A DNA stretch of 54,519 nucleotides from Filibacter tadaridae (GTDB lineage: Bacteria; Bacillota; Bacilli; Bacillales_A; Planococcaceae): contig NZ_UXAV01000014.1 in assembly GCF_900609045.1 (NCBI RefSeq), positions 1-54,519 of the forward strand. Direction: 5' to 3'. Under the pieces are notes generated by a model that was given only the letters and a program-made list of their open reading frames with translations, was not told the origin of the DNA and did not search any database. A program made the translations under genes and the position numbers. Positions 37,472 through 49,968 of this stretch are shown here, piece by piece (position 1 is the first letter of the stretch; the number at the start of each line of letters is the position of its first letter).

Positions 37472-38299
37472 TTAGTTTCCACCTTCCGCAAAGTAATTTC
37501 CTTCGTCCAAAACAATTGTACGATCTTTCTCGTTTACTGCACGCAACTTCACCAGCGATAAATAGTCATCGACAAGTACGTCTTCTAAATGCTCAGCTTC
37601 AACAAGGACGGCAATCCCCGCGAGCTTACAACCGAACTCTTCCAATAGGTTTTTCATGCCTACCATTGTGCCGCCTGCCTTCATAAAGTCGTCTGTAATG
37701 AGTACTTTTTGGCCACTGCGCATACTTCTCTTCGAAAGGACCATTGTTTGTATACGCCTCGTTGAACCCGAAACGTAATTAATGCTGACCGTCGGCCCTT
37801 CCGTCACTTTACTATCACGGCGTACAATCACGACGGGAACATTCAAATGCCGTGCAATAGAATGTGCAATCGGTATTCCCTTCGTCGCCACCGTCATAAT
37901 AACATCGATTTCCGTTTCAGCAAAAGCAGAAGCGAACACCTTGCCGACACGATCCATAAGGCGAGGGTTTCCAAGAAGGTCTGTCATGAATAGATAACCA
38001 CCCGGCAGTAATCGATCCGAGTGACCCAGTTCTTCCATAAGTAATGATATCACTTCTTGGACATCTGCACTACCTACTTTCGGTATAAACTTTACCCCTC
38101 CCGCAGCACCAGACACCGTTACTAGTTTCCCAGTTCCTTTTTCTTCAAACGTTTCTTTTACAATCGTCAAGTCTTCACTAATTGAAGACTTTGCCGCCTT
38201 GTACCGTTCGGAAAAGAAGGTAAGCGGAATAAGTTCACGCGGATATTCCAATAAATGACGTGTCATATCGACAAGTCTTTCACTTCTTTTCCATTTCAT
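37472..38299 (-). CDS. purR: Purine operon repressor PurR
   Basis: 275 aa. An N-terminal winged-helix domain (about 1-70, [20 protein letters not shown]) is joined to a phosphoribosyltransferase-like domain with the PRPP loop [14 protein letters not shown] (about 200). In B. subtilis it represses purine genes and PRPP relieves repression. CGGAGGTG lies before the ATG. Confidence 0.96.
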   Translation of the reverse strand: MKWKRSERLVDMTRHLLEYPRELIPLTFFSERYKAAKSSISEDLTIVKETFEEKGTGKLVTVSGAAGGVKFIPKVGSADVQEVISLLMEELGHSDRLLPGGYLFMTDLLGNPRLMDRVGKVFASAFAETEIDVIMTVATKGIPIAHSIARHLNVPVVIVRRDSKVTEGPTVSINYVSGSTRRIQTMVLSKRSMRSGQKVLITDDFMKAGGTMVGMKNLLEEFGCKLAGIAVLVEAEHLEDVLVDDYLSLVKLRAVNEKDRTIVLDEGNYFAEGGN

Positions 38300-38354
38300 A
38301 GGTACACCTCCGAATACGAATGTTTTAATCGTAGATTATCACATTCATACGTGT

Positions 38355-39221
38355 CTAATCAAGAATGTGACGCCCACCCATCATTCTAACTGCATATACT
38401 TCGGGGCAAAACCCTTTCAACCCATTGTAAATACGCGGCACCCTAGATTCATGTTGCACCAAACCAAAAACGGTCGGACCACTACCACTCATTAGTACTG
38501 CATCCGCACCGAACTTTACCATCTGTTCTTTTAAAGTTATCACTTGTGGATACAGTTCCATTGTTACTGGTTCAAGAACATTTCCAACCGCTTTACACAT
38601 CGCTTCATAATTACTTTCTTCTAATGCATCAATCATTCCCGCAGTACTTGGGTGTTGAATAGTGGCCAGATTCAGCTTGCCATAGATGTCTGCAGTAGAA
38701 ACGGATATAGCCGGCTTGGCAAGAATTACCCAACAGTTAGGTGGGATAGGCAACCTCTCGATTATCTCGCCGCGTCCTGTTGCAAGTGCCGTTCCACCAT
38801 GCACACAAAATGCGACATCCGATCCAATCTGTGCACTAAGCGATGCCAACTCGTCTGCTTCTATCCTTAAATTCCATAACCTATTCAGACCACGCAAGGT
38901 TGCAGCGGCATCTGAACTGCCACCTGCAAGTCCTGCAGCAACGGGAATGCTTTTTTCAAGTGTAATCTCCACACCCTTTTTTATACCATACTTACGTTGC
39001 AGTAGCTCTGCAGCCTGGTATGCAAAATTCTTTCGATCACTTGGCACGAATCGCTCAGATGTTTTAATCGTTATTAGTCCATCATTCGTCGAACGAAGCC
39101 ATACCCGATCTGCCAAATCGACGGTCGTCATAATCATTTCAACTTCATGAAAACCGTCCTCGCGTTTATGTAATACATCAAGTGTTAAATTGATTTTTGC
39201 CGGCGCCTTCTCATATAGCAT
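38355..39221 (-). CDS. ispE: 4-diphosphocytidyl-2-C-methyl-D-erythritol kinase
   Basis: GHMP kinase of the MEP isoprenoid pathway. The ATP-binding motif [21 protein letters not shown] (about 92-112), N-terminal [22 protein letters not shown] and C-terminal [11 protein letters not shown] are all characteristic. 288 aa is normal. GGAGGGAG supports the ATG. Confidence 0.96.
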   Translation of the reverse strand: MLYEKAPAKINLTLDVLHKREDGFHEVEMIMTTVDLADRVWLRSTNDGLITIKTSERFVPSDRKNFAYQAAELLQRKYGIKKGVEITLEKSIPVAAGLAGGSSDAAATLRGLNRLWNLRIEADELASLSAQIGSDVAFCVHGGTALATGRGEIIERLPIPPNCWVILAKPAISVSTADIYGKLNLATIQHPSTAGMIDALEESNYEAMCKAVGNVLEPVTMELYPQVITLKEQMVKFGADAVLMSGSGPTVFGLVQHESRVPRIYNGLKGFCPEVYAVRMMGGRHILD

Positions 39222-39309
39222 AGGGCTCCCTCCATTCTAGCTTGTCTTTGTTCCCTATTTTACCATAGGCTGAATCGTTTGCATCCTAAATCGTCAAGAT
39301 AAAAAAGCA

Positions 39310-39418
39310 CAGCACCTATGTCAGGGGCGACAAGCATAAGACGGAACGGCTTGGCAGCGTCCTTTGCCACTCAGTTGGATTGACTTATAACCCGAGCCCC
39401 GGGGTGCTGGAGCTAGAC
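39310..39418 (+). repeat. Dispersed intergenic repeat, copy 4 (full-length)
   Basis: About 100 bp. Outer arms CAGCACC (39310-39316) and GGTGCTG (39403-39409) are inverted repeats; inner arms CATAAG and CTTATA/CTTATG form a second pair. The core reads GGGGCGACAAGCATAAGACGG; the right end reads GACTTATAACCCGAGCCCC. It occupies most of the 357-bp ispE-sspF gap; the rest holds the sspF terminator and no gene I can support. Confidence 0.75.
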
Positions 39419-39502
39419 AATAAGAGAAGCGACACCGCCTTGATTTGCCCCGAATAGCGCCGGACGAACAGTAAAAAGGTTGAACTCATCAACCAATGAA
39501 AA

Positions 39503-39540
39503 AAAGCTGCACAAGACGTCATTGAGACGCCTTGTACAAC
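39503..39540 (-). terminator. sspF terminator
   Basis: On the minus strand TACAAG.CGTC pairs with GACG.CTTGTG around TCAAT-like loop bases, followed within a few bases by TTTTTTT. About 40 bp after the sspF stop. Confidence 0.75.
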
Positions 39541-39578
39541 TCTTAATCAGTCAGCCTATAGTGGGAATATAGGGTTAA

Positions 39579-39764
39579 TCAAAGATTATTTTGATTTTGT
39601 TGCAAACTACGGTTTGCCATTTCAATGGCATGTTTCACCATATTTCCAGCATCCCGAGATTTTATGCCTCCCCAACCTTCTCGCTCAACAACATCGTAAA
39701 ACCCAAGCTCTTTGGCTATTTCTACCTTCAGTTGCTCAGACATCATACTCCGTTTTTTCGCCAT
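39579..39764 (-). CDS. sspF: Small acid-soluble spore protein SspF-like (alpha/beta type)
   Basis: 61 aa. The GPR-protease-like and DNA-binding pattern of alpha/beta SASPs is present: [19 protein letters not shown], then [22 protein letters not shown]. It coats forespore DNA. GGAGGAAAACC precedes the ATG. A CATACTA -10-like element stands upstream (39797-39803), which fits sigma-G, but no good -35 was found. Confidence 0.93.
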   Translation of the reverse strand: MAKKRSMMSEQLKVEIAKELGFYDVVEREGWGGIKSRDAGNMVKHAIEMANRSLQQNQNNL

Positions 39765-39810
39765 TTGGTTTTCCTCCTTTACAGCTGACGCCTATAGTAT
39801 GGACGGAATA

Positions 39811-39867
39811 AAAGAAAAAACACCTACGTAAGAAAATCCGTTTACCGGAAACTCACATAAGTGTTTT
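39811..39867 (-). terminator. veg terminator
   Basis: A 16-bp stem with G-U pairs (39852-39867 with 39817-39832), followed on the minus strand by TTTTTT. About 40 bp after the veg stop. Confidence 0.85.
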
Positions 39868-39906
39868 TATTTAAAATAGAATTAAAATAAATCATAAATG
39901 CTGTAA

Positions 39907-40173
39907 CTACTTGACGATGAACGCAGTGGGATCTACACCTTCAATAATTGTTATTTCAACCGCTTCGGTTAAAATATCTGCGTAACTGTAAGATACCCTT
40001 TCAAACGCATTTTCGTCCTGGTCGAGTTCGACTACGAATACTGCGCGATACGTTTCACGCAATACTCCCGCCCGTTCGATCGTCTTCTTACGACCGCCGT
40101 TCGCTTTTAAGTGCAAACGTTTTCCCAGGTGAGAATCCAATGACTTCTTAATGTCCGCTAATGTTTTTGGCAT
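39907..40173 (-). CDS. veg: Veg protein
   Basis: 88 aa. The sequence [19 protein letters not shown] and [24 protein letters not shown] identify the Veg family (DUF1021), implicated in biofilm regulation in B. subtilis; molecular function is unknown. Preceded by two strong sigma-A promoters in tandem, consistent with the very high expression of veg in B. subtilis. Between veg and rsmA there is no yabG gene. Confidence 0.93.
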   Translation of the reverse strand: MPKTLADIKKSLDSHLGKRLHLKANGGRKKTIERAGVLRETYRAVFVVELDQDENAFERVSYSYADILTEAVEITIIEGVDPTAFIVK

Positions 40174-40197
40174 ATGGCTTACACCTCACTAGACACA

Positions 40198-40226
40198 AGT
40201 ATAGCACTTTTAAAAAGTTCTGTCAA
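40198..40226 (-). promoter_or_regulatory. veg promoter, proximal (sigma-A)
   Basis: On the minus strand TTGACA (40221-40226), 17 bp, TATACT (40198-40203). Closest to the gene and nearest to consensus. Confidence 0.85.
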
Positions 40227-40238
40227 TTAAAAGTTTCA

Positions 40239-40267
40239 TTTTAACAATGGGGCATTAACTTTGTCAA
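40239..40267 (-). promoter_or_regulatory. veg promoter, distal (sigma-A)
   Basis: On the minus strand TTGACA (40262-40267), 17 bp, TTAAAA (40239-40244). Tandem with the proximal promoter, offset by 41 bp. Confidence 0.65.
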
Positions 40268-40308
40268 TGCTTTTATGAAAAAAAGGTTGATAATCAACAA
40301 AATATCTA

Positions 40309-41764
<1,456 letters not shown>

Positions 41765-41862
41765 AGAAATCCTCTTTCCTGTTCCATTCTTACTTTAATT
41801 CTACCTTGCTCTTGGATGCTTGTACAGACGAGCGCTACTGGTATACTTTGCTTGAACACAAT

Positions 41863-41893
41863 AATCCGCAGGACCTATTATAGTCCTGCGGAT
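41863..41893 (-). terminator. Hairpin after the yabE-like gene (probable terminator)
   Basis: An 11-bp stem (ATCCGCAGGAC with GTCCTGCGGAT) around an 8-base loop right after the stop codon at 41899. The T tract is poor (TATTGTG), so it may act as an mRNA 3'-end stabiliser or a weak terminator. Confidence 0.55.
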
Positions 41894-41898
41894 AGCCG

Positions 41899-43128
41899 TT
41901 AATCGATGATTTTCACTTTAACCTTTTTCCGACCGAATTTATAAGCTGCTGATTTCGTCGGCATATGAAGATCGATTTTCTTTCCTTTGATAGCGCCGCC
42001 TGTATCTCCGGCAATTGCATATCCATATCCTTCAACCCAAACTTTTGATCCAAGCGGAATAATACTTGGGTCGACTGCAATGACTTTTAAGTTCGGATTC
42101 GAATGTAAATTAATACCTGTAGCCGTAATACCAGAGCAGCCATTACACTGCGCAGTATATGCAGTAGCTGTCATAAATAATTCTTTACCCCCAGAAGGAG
42201 CATTACTTCTAGATACACTTGTGACACGCTTTCTAGCTTTTGAAGCACTTGCTACCATTACTTTTGAACCGACGGCAACAACCTTCTTTTGTGGCTTTAC
42301 GAGTACTTTTTCTACCAATAACGAACGGGATACTTCTTTACCATTTTCTTTCACTATTTCGAACTTGCGCGAAACTTTCCCTTTCTTCCCTTGTTGGACA
42401 ACTTTCTCACGTCCTTTGAGTAAAGAAGAATCGTTACGTGTTTCAACCGCAAAGTTCGCCGATTCTTCCACTACATCGGTGACCTTTTCCACTCGTATGA
42501 CCTTAACTATTGAATTGGGTTTGAGAACTTCTTCTGCATTCCCTTTTAGTCGGTCTAATTCATTTAATTGAATGTTTTCTCTCTTTAAAAAGTCAGCGAC
42601 CGTAGTCGAAGTTGATCGAAGCGTTTGTTTCTTCCCACCGTCATTTAGCGTTACCTCGAAAGCTTTCTCGATGTTAATGCTATCGACATCACCTATTTGT
42701 TCTGTCATTTCAGGAATCACAGAATCATGTTCAGTTATCCCGATTCCAGCTTCCGCCAATACTTTCCCTACTGTTTCTTTTGTCGTCCAGACCACTTTCT
42801 TCGTCTTGTCAACTTGTATTGCAACTTGTTTTGCCTGGTCCCAACTGACAGCTAAACCGTCTTTTATGGGCGTCTTCACTGAGGGTGTTACTATATCGTG
42901 TTTGGCAATCTTGATTTCCTGTTCGGAAAGAAGTTTGCCCACTGTATTTGCATGCGTTTTAATCTCAAGCTCTTCACCGTTCACATCTAGCGTGACTGAT
43001 TTTTTTGTCCCTTCATATAGGGCAAGTGAAATTATAGTAACAAATAGTGTCAACGAAACGATGGTAATTGCTATTTGTTTACTCCTCAATGACTTAAAGA
43101 TTAGGCTTTTCATGGTTCTATTTGACAT
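41899..43128 (-). CDS. yabE: YabE-type cell-wall protein (DUF348 - G5 - 3D domains)
   Basis: About 409 aa. One N-terminal transmembrane segment (about 18-40) anchors it outside. Then come DUF348 repeats (VTLDVNGEELEIKTHANTVGKLLSE and two others), a G5 domain (about 225-300), and a C-terminal 3D domain with MTATAYTAQCNGCSG and the three aspartates typical of Rpf/MltA-like lytic enzymes. I infer peptidoglycan remodelling. AGGAGGAG supports the ATG at 43128; the preceding in-frame codons overlap the promoter. Confidence 0.92.
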   Translation of the reverse strand: MSNRTMKSLIFKSLRSKQIAITIVSLTLFVTIISLALYEGTKKSVTLDVNGEELEIKTHANTVGKLLSEQEIKIAKHDIVTPSVKTPIKDGLAVSWDQAKQVAIQVDKTKKVVWTTKETVGKVLAEAGIGITEHDSVIPEMTEQIGDVDSINIEKAFEVTLNDGGKKQTLRSTSTTVADFLKRENIQLNELDRLKGNAEEVLKPNSIVKVIRVEKVTDVVEESANFAVETRNDSSLLKGREKVVQQGKKGKVSRKFEIVKENGKEVSRSLLVEKVLVKPQKKVVAVGSKVMVASASKARKRVTSVSRSNAPSGGKELFMTATAYTAQCNGCSGITATGINLHSNPNLKVIAVDPSIIPLGSKVWVEGYGYAIAGDTGGAIKGKKIDLHMPTKSAAYKFGRKKVKVKIID

Positions 43129-43158
43129 GAAAATAACTCCTCCTTCATCACTCGGCTG

Positions 43159-43187
43159 ATTATAAAGGGAACTTTTTAACGTGTCAA
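43159..43187 (-). promoter_or_regulatory. yabE-like gene promoter (sigma-A, perfect hexamers)
   Basis: On the minus strand TTGACA (43182-43187), 17 bp, TATAAT (43159-43164), fully consensus. About 30 bp from the start codon. Confidence 0.88.
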
Positions 43188-43263
43188 CCCTTTCGAATTT
43201 CACACGCAAGAGAAATAGTTGCTCCCTTTACAGCAAAGTATGGGAGTCTTCCTAGCTTTCTAG

Positions 43264-44031
43264 TCATCTTATTTTAAATATTTTTAGTGCATTTTCTGTT
43301 GTCTTTTTCGCCACATCCTCCACGAGGATTTCTTTCAAACGCGCAATCTCTTCGGCTACAAGTGTGACCCACGCCGGTTCATTCCGTTTTCCGCGATTTG
43401 GATGAGGTGCAAGATAGGGCGCATCTGTTTCAATCAATAAATGCTCAAGTGAAATTTCAGTTGCGACTTCTTTTGGCATTCTTGCATTTTTAAATGTAAC
43501 AGGTCCGCCAAGCGAAATCATAAAGTCCATAGCTATGCACTCTTTGGCTGTTTCAACACTACCGCTGAAACAGTGCATAATGCCTCCCGTTTTACCGGCC
43601 TCTTCCTCCTGTAAAATTCTGACGACATCCGCTGTTGCATCTCGATTATGAATTATTACTGGAAGGTTCACTTTTTGTGCAAGTCGGATCTGTTTTCTGA
43701 ACACTTCTTGTTGAATATCTTTAGGTGACTTATCCCAGTGGTAATCCAGTCCTGTTTCACCTATACCAACGACTTTCGGATGTGCAGCAAGTGACTCAAT
43801 CCAGTTCAAGTCTTCCTCTGTACAATCAATTGCATCAACGGGATGCCACCCGACAACCGCATAGATGAAAGAATGTTTTTCAGCGAGTTCCATCGCTCTT
43901 GTAATGGTCTTTTTATCGAACCCTACAACAACCATTTTTTCTACCCCAACCTCTTGGGCACGTTGAATCACTTCGTCTATATCATTTTCGTATTGATCGT
44001 CATTTAGGTGTACATGGGTATCTATAAACAT
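43264..44031 (-). CDS. tatD: TatD family deoxyribonuclease (YabD)
   Basis: 255 aa metal-dependent hydrolase. Metal ligands are visible in FIDTHVHLND (residues 2-11), GIGETGLDYHW, PVIIHNRDA, MHCFSG and LIETDAPYLAP. Probably a 3'-5' exonuclease in DNA repair or degradation. Lies downstream of metS in the conserved order, but a terminator separates them. Confidence 0.93.
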   Translation of the reverse strand: MFIDTHVHLNDDQYENDIDEVIQRAQEVGVEKMVVVGFDKKTITRAMELAEKHSFIYAVVGWHPVDAIDCTEEDLNWIESLAAHPKVVGIGETGLDYHWDKSPKDIQQEVFRKQIRLAQKVNLPVIIHNRDATADVVRILQEEEAGKTGGIMHCFSGSVETAKECIAMDFMISLGGPVTFKNARMPKEVATEISLEHLLIETDAPYLAPHPNRGKRNEPAWVTLVAEEIARLKEILVEDVAKKTTENALKIFKIR

Positions 44032-44136
44032 TTCGTCTTCGCCTCACAATATCTTTATTTTAGTTGACCTCTTTATTTCTTTCATCACAATTCGTTTACA
44101 AATTGATTACAAATTGAAGTTCCAACGATAAAAGCA

Positions 44137-44167
44137 AAAACGACGTATCCAGGAGGGACGTCGTTTT
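44137..44167 (-). terminator. metS terminator
   Basis: A perfect 10-bp stem (44158-44167 with 44137-44146) with an 11-base loop, followed on the minus strand by TGCTTTT. Starts 7 bp after the metS stop. Confidence 0.75.
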
Positions 44168-44173
44168 CATTTC

Positions 44174-46252
<2,079 letters not shown>

Positions 46253-46334
46253 TTATGCCATAGGTCACTTTTATCGTAATCTGCAACTCTCGTAAGTGAG
46301 TCTTTCTTTTTATCTAAGAATCAAGCAGATTATA

Positions 46335-46363
46335 TTGACGTTAATTGGAAGAGTTGGTATGAT
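46335..46363 (+). promoter_or_regulatory. abrB: abrB promoter (sigma-A)
   Basis: TTGACG (46335-46340), 17 bp, TATGAT (46358-46363), plus strand. The expected start is about 46370. Confidence 0.85.
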
Positions 46364-46384
46364 AGTTAACAGACAAGAGAAATA

Positions 46385-46401
46385 TGTCGAAACGTGTCGA
46401 A
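46385..46401 (+). promoter_or_regulatory. Tandem Spo0A boxes at abrB
   Basis: Two perfect TGTCGAA boxes at 46385-46391 and 46395-46401, offset by 10 bp (one helical turn), lying about 15-30 bp downstream of the predicted start. Same arrangement as the B. subtilis abrB promoter, where Spo0A~P represses. Confidence 0.9.
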
Positions 46402-46428
46402 ACTACATAGATCGAAAGGAGCCTAATT

Positions 46429-46707
46429 ATGAAATCAACTGGTATTGTAAGGAAAGTGGATGAACTTGGACGTGTAGTAATTCCGATTGAATTACGCCGT
46501 ACACTTGGCATCGCTCAAAAAGATGCTTTGGAAATCTACGTCGATGAAGATAAGATCATCCTGAAAAAGTATATGCCAAATATGACTTGCTCGATTACGG
46601 GTGACGTATCTGACGAGAACCTTCGTCTAATAGATGGTAAATTGATTTTAAGCCCAGATGGTGCACAACAGCTTATTAATGAAATCCAAGACAAACTAAA
46701 CAAGTAA
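46429..46707 (+). CDS. abrB: Transition-state regulator AbrB
   Basis: 92 aa. The N-terminal AbrB domain (MKSTGIVRKVDELGRVVIPIELRRTLGI) binds DNA as a swapped-hairpin dimer/tetramer; the C-terminal half mediates multimerisation. It represses many post-exponential genes. AAAGGAG lies 7 bp before the ATG. Divergent from metS, with its own promoter, Spo0A boxes and terminator. Confidence 0.97.
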   Translation: MKSTGIVRKVDELGRVVIPIELRRTLGIAQKDALEIYVDEDKIILKKYMPNMTCSITGDVSDENLRLIDGKLILSPDGAQQLINEIQDKLNK

Positions 46708-46717
46708 TTCCATTTAG

Positions 46718-46750
46718 AACCCGGACCGGTTAACTGATTCGGGTTTTTTA
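46718..46750 (+). terminator. abrB terminator
   Basis: AACCCGGA (46718-46725) pairs with TTCGGGTT (46738-46745), followed by a T run on the plus strand, 10 bp after the stop codon. Confidence 0.78.
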
Positions 46751-46778
46751 AACGTTTTCAAATCAGATGATTGTCTAG

Positions 46779-46808
46779 TGCAAGTCCCTCGGGGTGCTTG
46801 CATATTTT
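46779..46808 (+). terminator. Second hairpin with T run between abrB and rsmI
   Basis: TGCAAG.CCC and GGG.CTTGCA arms (46779-46802), followed by TATTTTT on the plus strand. It may back up the abrB terminator; on the minus strand there is no T run, so it is not a good rsmI terminator. Confidence 0.55.
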
Positions 46809-46822
46809 TATTGGGACTGGTC

Positions 46823-47698
46823 TTAATCCTCGACATGGTATTCCCTATAGACATCACGTCGGCTCATTCCTCGATCATTTGCCACTTCTCGAATAGCTTC
46901 CTTTGAGCGGATTCCTTTTTGTTCAATTAGCTCCGTTACATGTTCCAGAACGGTGTAACCGCTCCACCACACCTCTTGCTTTTCTTCGGCGACGCCATCT
47001 CCCCCTTCAAGGACGATACAGAATTCGCCTCTTAGTTCATTCGATTCTACCCATAGACGGGCCTCTTCAAGCGTCCCGCGCAAAAACTCTTCATATCGTT
47101 TTGTTAATTCACGTGCCAAGACAACCCGGCGTGTCCCGCCGAAGCTTTCATGGAGCGCACGAACTGTCTCTTTCAGTCTGTGCGGTGCTTCATACAAAAT
47201 GACCGTTTCTTTCTTAAGCCTCAGCACATCCAATTGCGCTTTACGATCCTTTTTCTGGCGTGATACAAATCCGACAAACAGAAATGGTTGGGGTACTAGA
47301 CCAGAAGCAACAAGCGCACTAATTGCGGCATTTGCACCGGGAACCGGGACGACATCAAATCCAGCTGCAATCGCCTTAGCAACAATGTCTGCTCCTGGAT
47401 CTGATATGCACGGCATTCCAGCGTCACTGACAACAGCAACCGTCTTCCCAGTGGCAAGCATCTCCAGTATTTTATCGCCGCCCGCTTCAATATTATGTTC
47501 ATGATAACTGATAAGGGGGGTCTTGATTTCAAAGTAGTTGCATAACCTGATTGTATTACGGGTATCTTCTGCTGCTATTGTATCCACTTCTTTCATGACA
47601 CGTATTGCGCGGAACGTCATATCTTCCAGATTACCTATTGGTGTCCCGACAAGGTATAACTTTCCGCCGCCTAGTTCAGCACTTTTCTGTGACTTCAT
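46823..47698 (-). CDS. rsmI: 16S rRNA (cytidine1402-2'-O)-methyltransferase
   Basis: 291 aa, tetrapyrrole-methylase fold. N-terminal LYLVGTPIGNLEDMTFRAI, AEDTRNT, and VVSDAGMPCISDPG are the RsmI signatures. It methylates the ribose of C1402 in the 30S decoding centre. Start overlaps the upstream GIY-YIG gene by 23 bp. Confidence 0.95.
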   Translation of the reverse strand: MKSQKSAELGGGKLYLVGTPIGNLEDMTFRAIRVMKEVDTIAAEDTRNTIRLCNYFEIKTPLISYHEHNIEAGGDKILEMLATGKTVAVVSDAGMPCISDPGADIVAKAIAAGFDVVPVPGANAAISALVASGLVPQPFLFVGFVSRQKKDRKAQLDVLRLKKETVILYEAPHRLKETVRALHESFGGTRRVVLARELTKRYEEFLRGTLEEARLWVESNELRGEFCIVLEGGDGVAEEKQEVWWSGYTVLEHVTELIEQKGIRSKEAIREVANDRGMSRRDVYREYHVED

Positions 47699-47963
47699 GC
47701 GAATCCATCCCCTTTTTTATATACCGTTCCTTTTCATATCGTTTCAACTGTTTAAATCGATACTCTGCTTGCATCGCTTCACGCTTTGTTTCAAAACATT
47801 CATGATAAATACAACGAACAGGAAGCTTCGCCCGTGTGTATTTCGCACCTTTCCCTTCATTATGGACATGAACGCGTCGTTCTAAATCATTCGTATAACC
47901 CGCGTAGTACGAATCATCATTGCATTCAAGTACATAAAAGTAATGCTCACGCGTCTTGTCCAT
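47676..47963 (-). CDS. GIY-YIG domain protein (YazA type)
   Basis: 95 aa. The GIY-YIG nuclease fold is shown by [28 protein letters not shown], with the Tyr pair, Arg, and downstream Glu ([10 protein letters not shown]). The family (UPF0213) has no firmly assigned role; structure-specific nuclease activity is plausible. It overlaps trmN6-like by 17 bp and rsmI by 23 bp. Confidence 0.9.
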   Translation of the reverse strand: MDKTREHYFYVLECNDDSYYAGYTNDLERRVHVHNEGKGAKYTRAKLPVRCIYHECFETKREAMQAEYRFKQLKRYEKERYIKKGMDSHEVTEKC

Positions 47964-48696
47964 ACAGGAGGAGCCTCACTTCTTCTGTGTATTTGTTATC
48001 AGATCCGTAGACATACAAGGGAGGTAAAACTTTTAAGTCAGGTTTTCCATCTTTAGTGCCCTCTATTAGTAATGTATTTGCATCTTTTCCCTCTTTCGGA
48101 TAAACGAATCGAATTCGCTTCGGCTCTAGTCGATTTGCCCGCATTGCTGTAATAATATCTAGTAATCTGCCAGGACGATGGACAAAGGCTGCTTTTCCGC
48201 CTTGCTTTAATAATTCGCTTGCGGATTGCACTGCCTGCTCAAGTGTTAAATGGATCTCATGTCTAGCAATTGCGATATGTTCAAGCATATTTTTCTCACT
48301 TGCCTCATTCGATAAAAAATAGGGGGGATTGCATGTAACCGTATCGTACTTTTCATAGCCAATCTTTTTGGCAATACCAATGACATCATCATTCAAAACA
48401 TGAATTCTTTCCTGCAATCCGTTATAATGGACGCTTCTTTCTGCCATATTTGCTAGTCGCCCCTGCAGCTCAACGGCTGTAATAACGGCATTTGTACGTG
48501 CGCTTAAGAATAACGGAATGGCCCCGTTGCCCGCACAAAGGTCAACAATATTACCTGAGCGTAATGGGACGTACGCAAACTTCGCAAGCAAAACTGCATC
48601 CAAGGAAAATGAGAATACGGATGGACTTTGGATGATACGCAAGTCCTCCGCCAATAAATAATCCAATCGTTCATCGCCCTGTAGGATTTCTTCCAT
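47947..48696 (-). CDS. tRNA1(Val) (adenine37-N6)-methyltransferase-like protein (YabB)
   Basis: 249 aa Rossmann methyltransferase. SAM motif [16 protein letters not shown] (about 50-65) and catalytic NPPYF (about 124-128) identify an N6-adenine or related amino methyltransferase close to TrmN6. AGGAGGTATAA is upstream of the ATG. Confidence 0.88.
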   Translation of the reverse strand: MEEILQGDERLDYLLAEDLRIIQSPSVFSFSLDAVLLAKFAYVPLRSGNIVDLCAGNGAIPLFLSARTNAVITAVELQGRLANMAERSVHYNGLQERIHVLNDDVIGIAKKIGYEKYDTVTCNPPYFLSNEASEKNMLEHIAIARHEIHLTLEQAVQSASELLKQGGKAAFVHRPGRLLDIITAMRANRLEPKRIRFVYPKEGKDANTLLIEGTKDGKPDLKVLPPLYVYGSDNKYTEEVRLLLYGQDA

Positions 48697-48716
48697 AAGT
48701 TATACCTCCTGAATAT

Positions 48717-48752
48717 AAAAAAGCCGATCCCTACATTTTAATAGGATCGGCT
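48717..48752 (-). terminator. yabA terminator
   Basis: A perfect 9-bp stem (48744-48752 with 48722-48730), followed on the minus strand by TTTTTA. Starts 5 bp past the yabA stop. Confidence 0.85.
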
Positions 48753-48756
48753 CATT

Positions 48757-49116
48757 TCATACATTTTGTTTATTTAAAAATGATAGACAGAAGAGACAGT
48801 CTTCCCCTTTACGACTACCTCCGTAATGGACATTACAGACATGAAACCCTTCATTGTAAAGACGTGCCAGATTATCAACGCCTTCTCCGACATCGATTTT
48901 ATTTGGTTTTTTTCGATGTTGTCGCTTGTTTGTAGTCTGCGATTGTCCATCTACCTCTTCGAGCCGCTTTCGCAGATGATGGTTTTCGAGTTGAAGTGAA
49001 TGGCTATCTTCCGTCATCTGCGCAACGAATCCAATTAAATCACGGAATTGATTTTGCATGGATTCAAGTTGTTGTTCGAATTCCATTACCCTGTCAAGAA
49101 AATTCCTTTCTTTCAA
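48757..49116 (-). CDS. yabA: Replication initiation control protein YabA
   Basis: 119 aa. An N-terminal coiled coil (about 5-60) for tetramerisation, a linker rich in K/R, and a C-terminal zinc site (HVCNVHYG and CLFC). In B. subtilis it binds DnaA and DnaN to restrain initiation. It is followed by a strong terminator, so trmN6-like must have its own promoter. Confidence 0.92.
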   Translation of the reverse strand: MKERNFLDRVMEFEQQLESMQNQFRDLIGFVAQMTEDSHSLQLENHHLRKRLEEVDGQSQTTNKRQHRKKPNKIDVGEGVDNLARLYNEGFHVCNVHYGGSRKGEDCLFCLSFLNKQNV

Positions 49117-49137
49117 CTACCCCACCTCACCATTTCA

Positions 49138-49968
49138 TCATTTCATCATTTGAACAATTTTACTCTCCGGATTAAGAATTTCTTCCAATGTATACTCCAA
49201 AACCTGATCTTGATCAGTCAACTTCACTTGGAGTAGACGCTCAAGAAGATTCAGACCCACTACCTTACCTGGTCCGTCTGAAGTTTGAACGCGCGTGCCC
49301 ACGTCTGGCATAAGTGCCTTTGCTTCTTCGTAGTCATCGTTTTCATATTTTAGGCAACACATCAGACGACCGCATAGGCCTGAAATTTTCGATGGATTGA
49401 GCGATAGATTTTGATCTTTCGCCATCTTGATGGAAACGGGTTCGAAATCCCCCAGAAAAGTGGAACAACAAAGCATTCGTCCACAAGGCCCGATACCGCC
49501 CAACATCTTCGCTTCATCACGTACGCCGATTTGCCGAAGTTCGATACGTGTACGGAAAATAGAGGCAAGATCTTTAACCAAGTTCCGGAAATCCACTCGA
49601 CCCTCAGCAGTGAAATAAAACACAAGCTTATTCCGGTCAAATGTATACTCCACATCAACTAGCTTCATATCAAGCTGATGTTCAACAATCTTCCCTACTC
49701 CAATTTCAAAAGCTCTTTCAGCCTCTGAACGATTTTCCTCTACTTTTTCGAGGTCCTCATTTTGTGCAGGGCGAATTATCTTCTTAAGCGGCAGAACAAC
49801 GTCATTTTCACTGACATCCTTAACGTGACTTGCCACTTTTCCATATTCAACTCCGCGTGCCGTCTCAACGATAACATATTCGCCTTTATCGAGAGCATAC
49901 TCCAACGGATCGAAATAATATATTTTACCCGCTTTTTTAAAGCGGACACCTACTACTTTATACAACAA
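49138..49968 (-). CDS. ricT: RicT (YaaT), PSP1-domain component of the Ric/Y complex
   Basis: 276 aa. The PSP1 domain with cysteine motifs GPCGRMLCCSTFL and GLCGRLMCCLKYE that bind Fe-S clusters in the RicA-RicF-RicT complex. In B. subtilis this complex supports RNase Y-dependent mRNA processing, sporulation and competence. It overlaps the holB end by 11 bp. Confidence 0.94.
   Translation of the reverse strand: MLYKVVGVRFKKAGKIYYFDPLEYALDKGEYVIVETARGVEYGKVASHVKDVSENDVVLPLKKIIRPAQNEDLEKVEENRSEAERAFEIGVGKIVEHQLDMKLVDVEYTFDRNKLVFYFTAEGRVDFRNLVKDLASIFRTRIELRQIGVRDEAKMLGGIGPCGRMLCCSTFLGDFEPVSIKMAKDQNLSLNPSKISGLCGRLMCCLKYENDDYEEAKALMPDVGTRVQTSDGPGKVVGLNLLERLLQVKLTDQDQVLEYTLEEILNPESKIVQMMK

Noticed and set aside
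39797..39830. Sigma-G promoter for sspF
   Set aside because: CATACTA matches the -10, but no acceptable -35 is found 17-18 bp upstream, so it is mentioned only in the gene entry.
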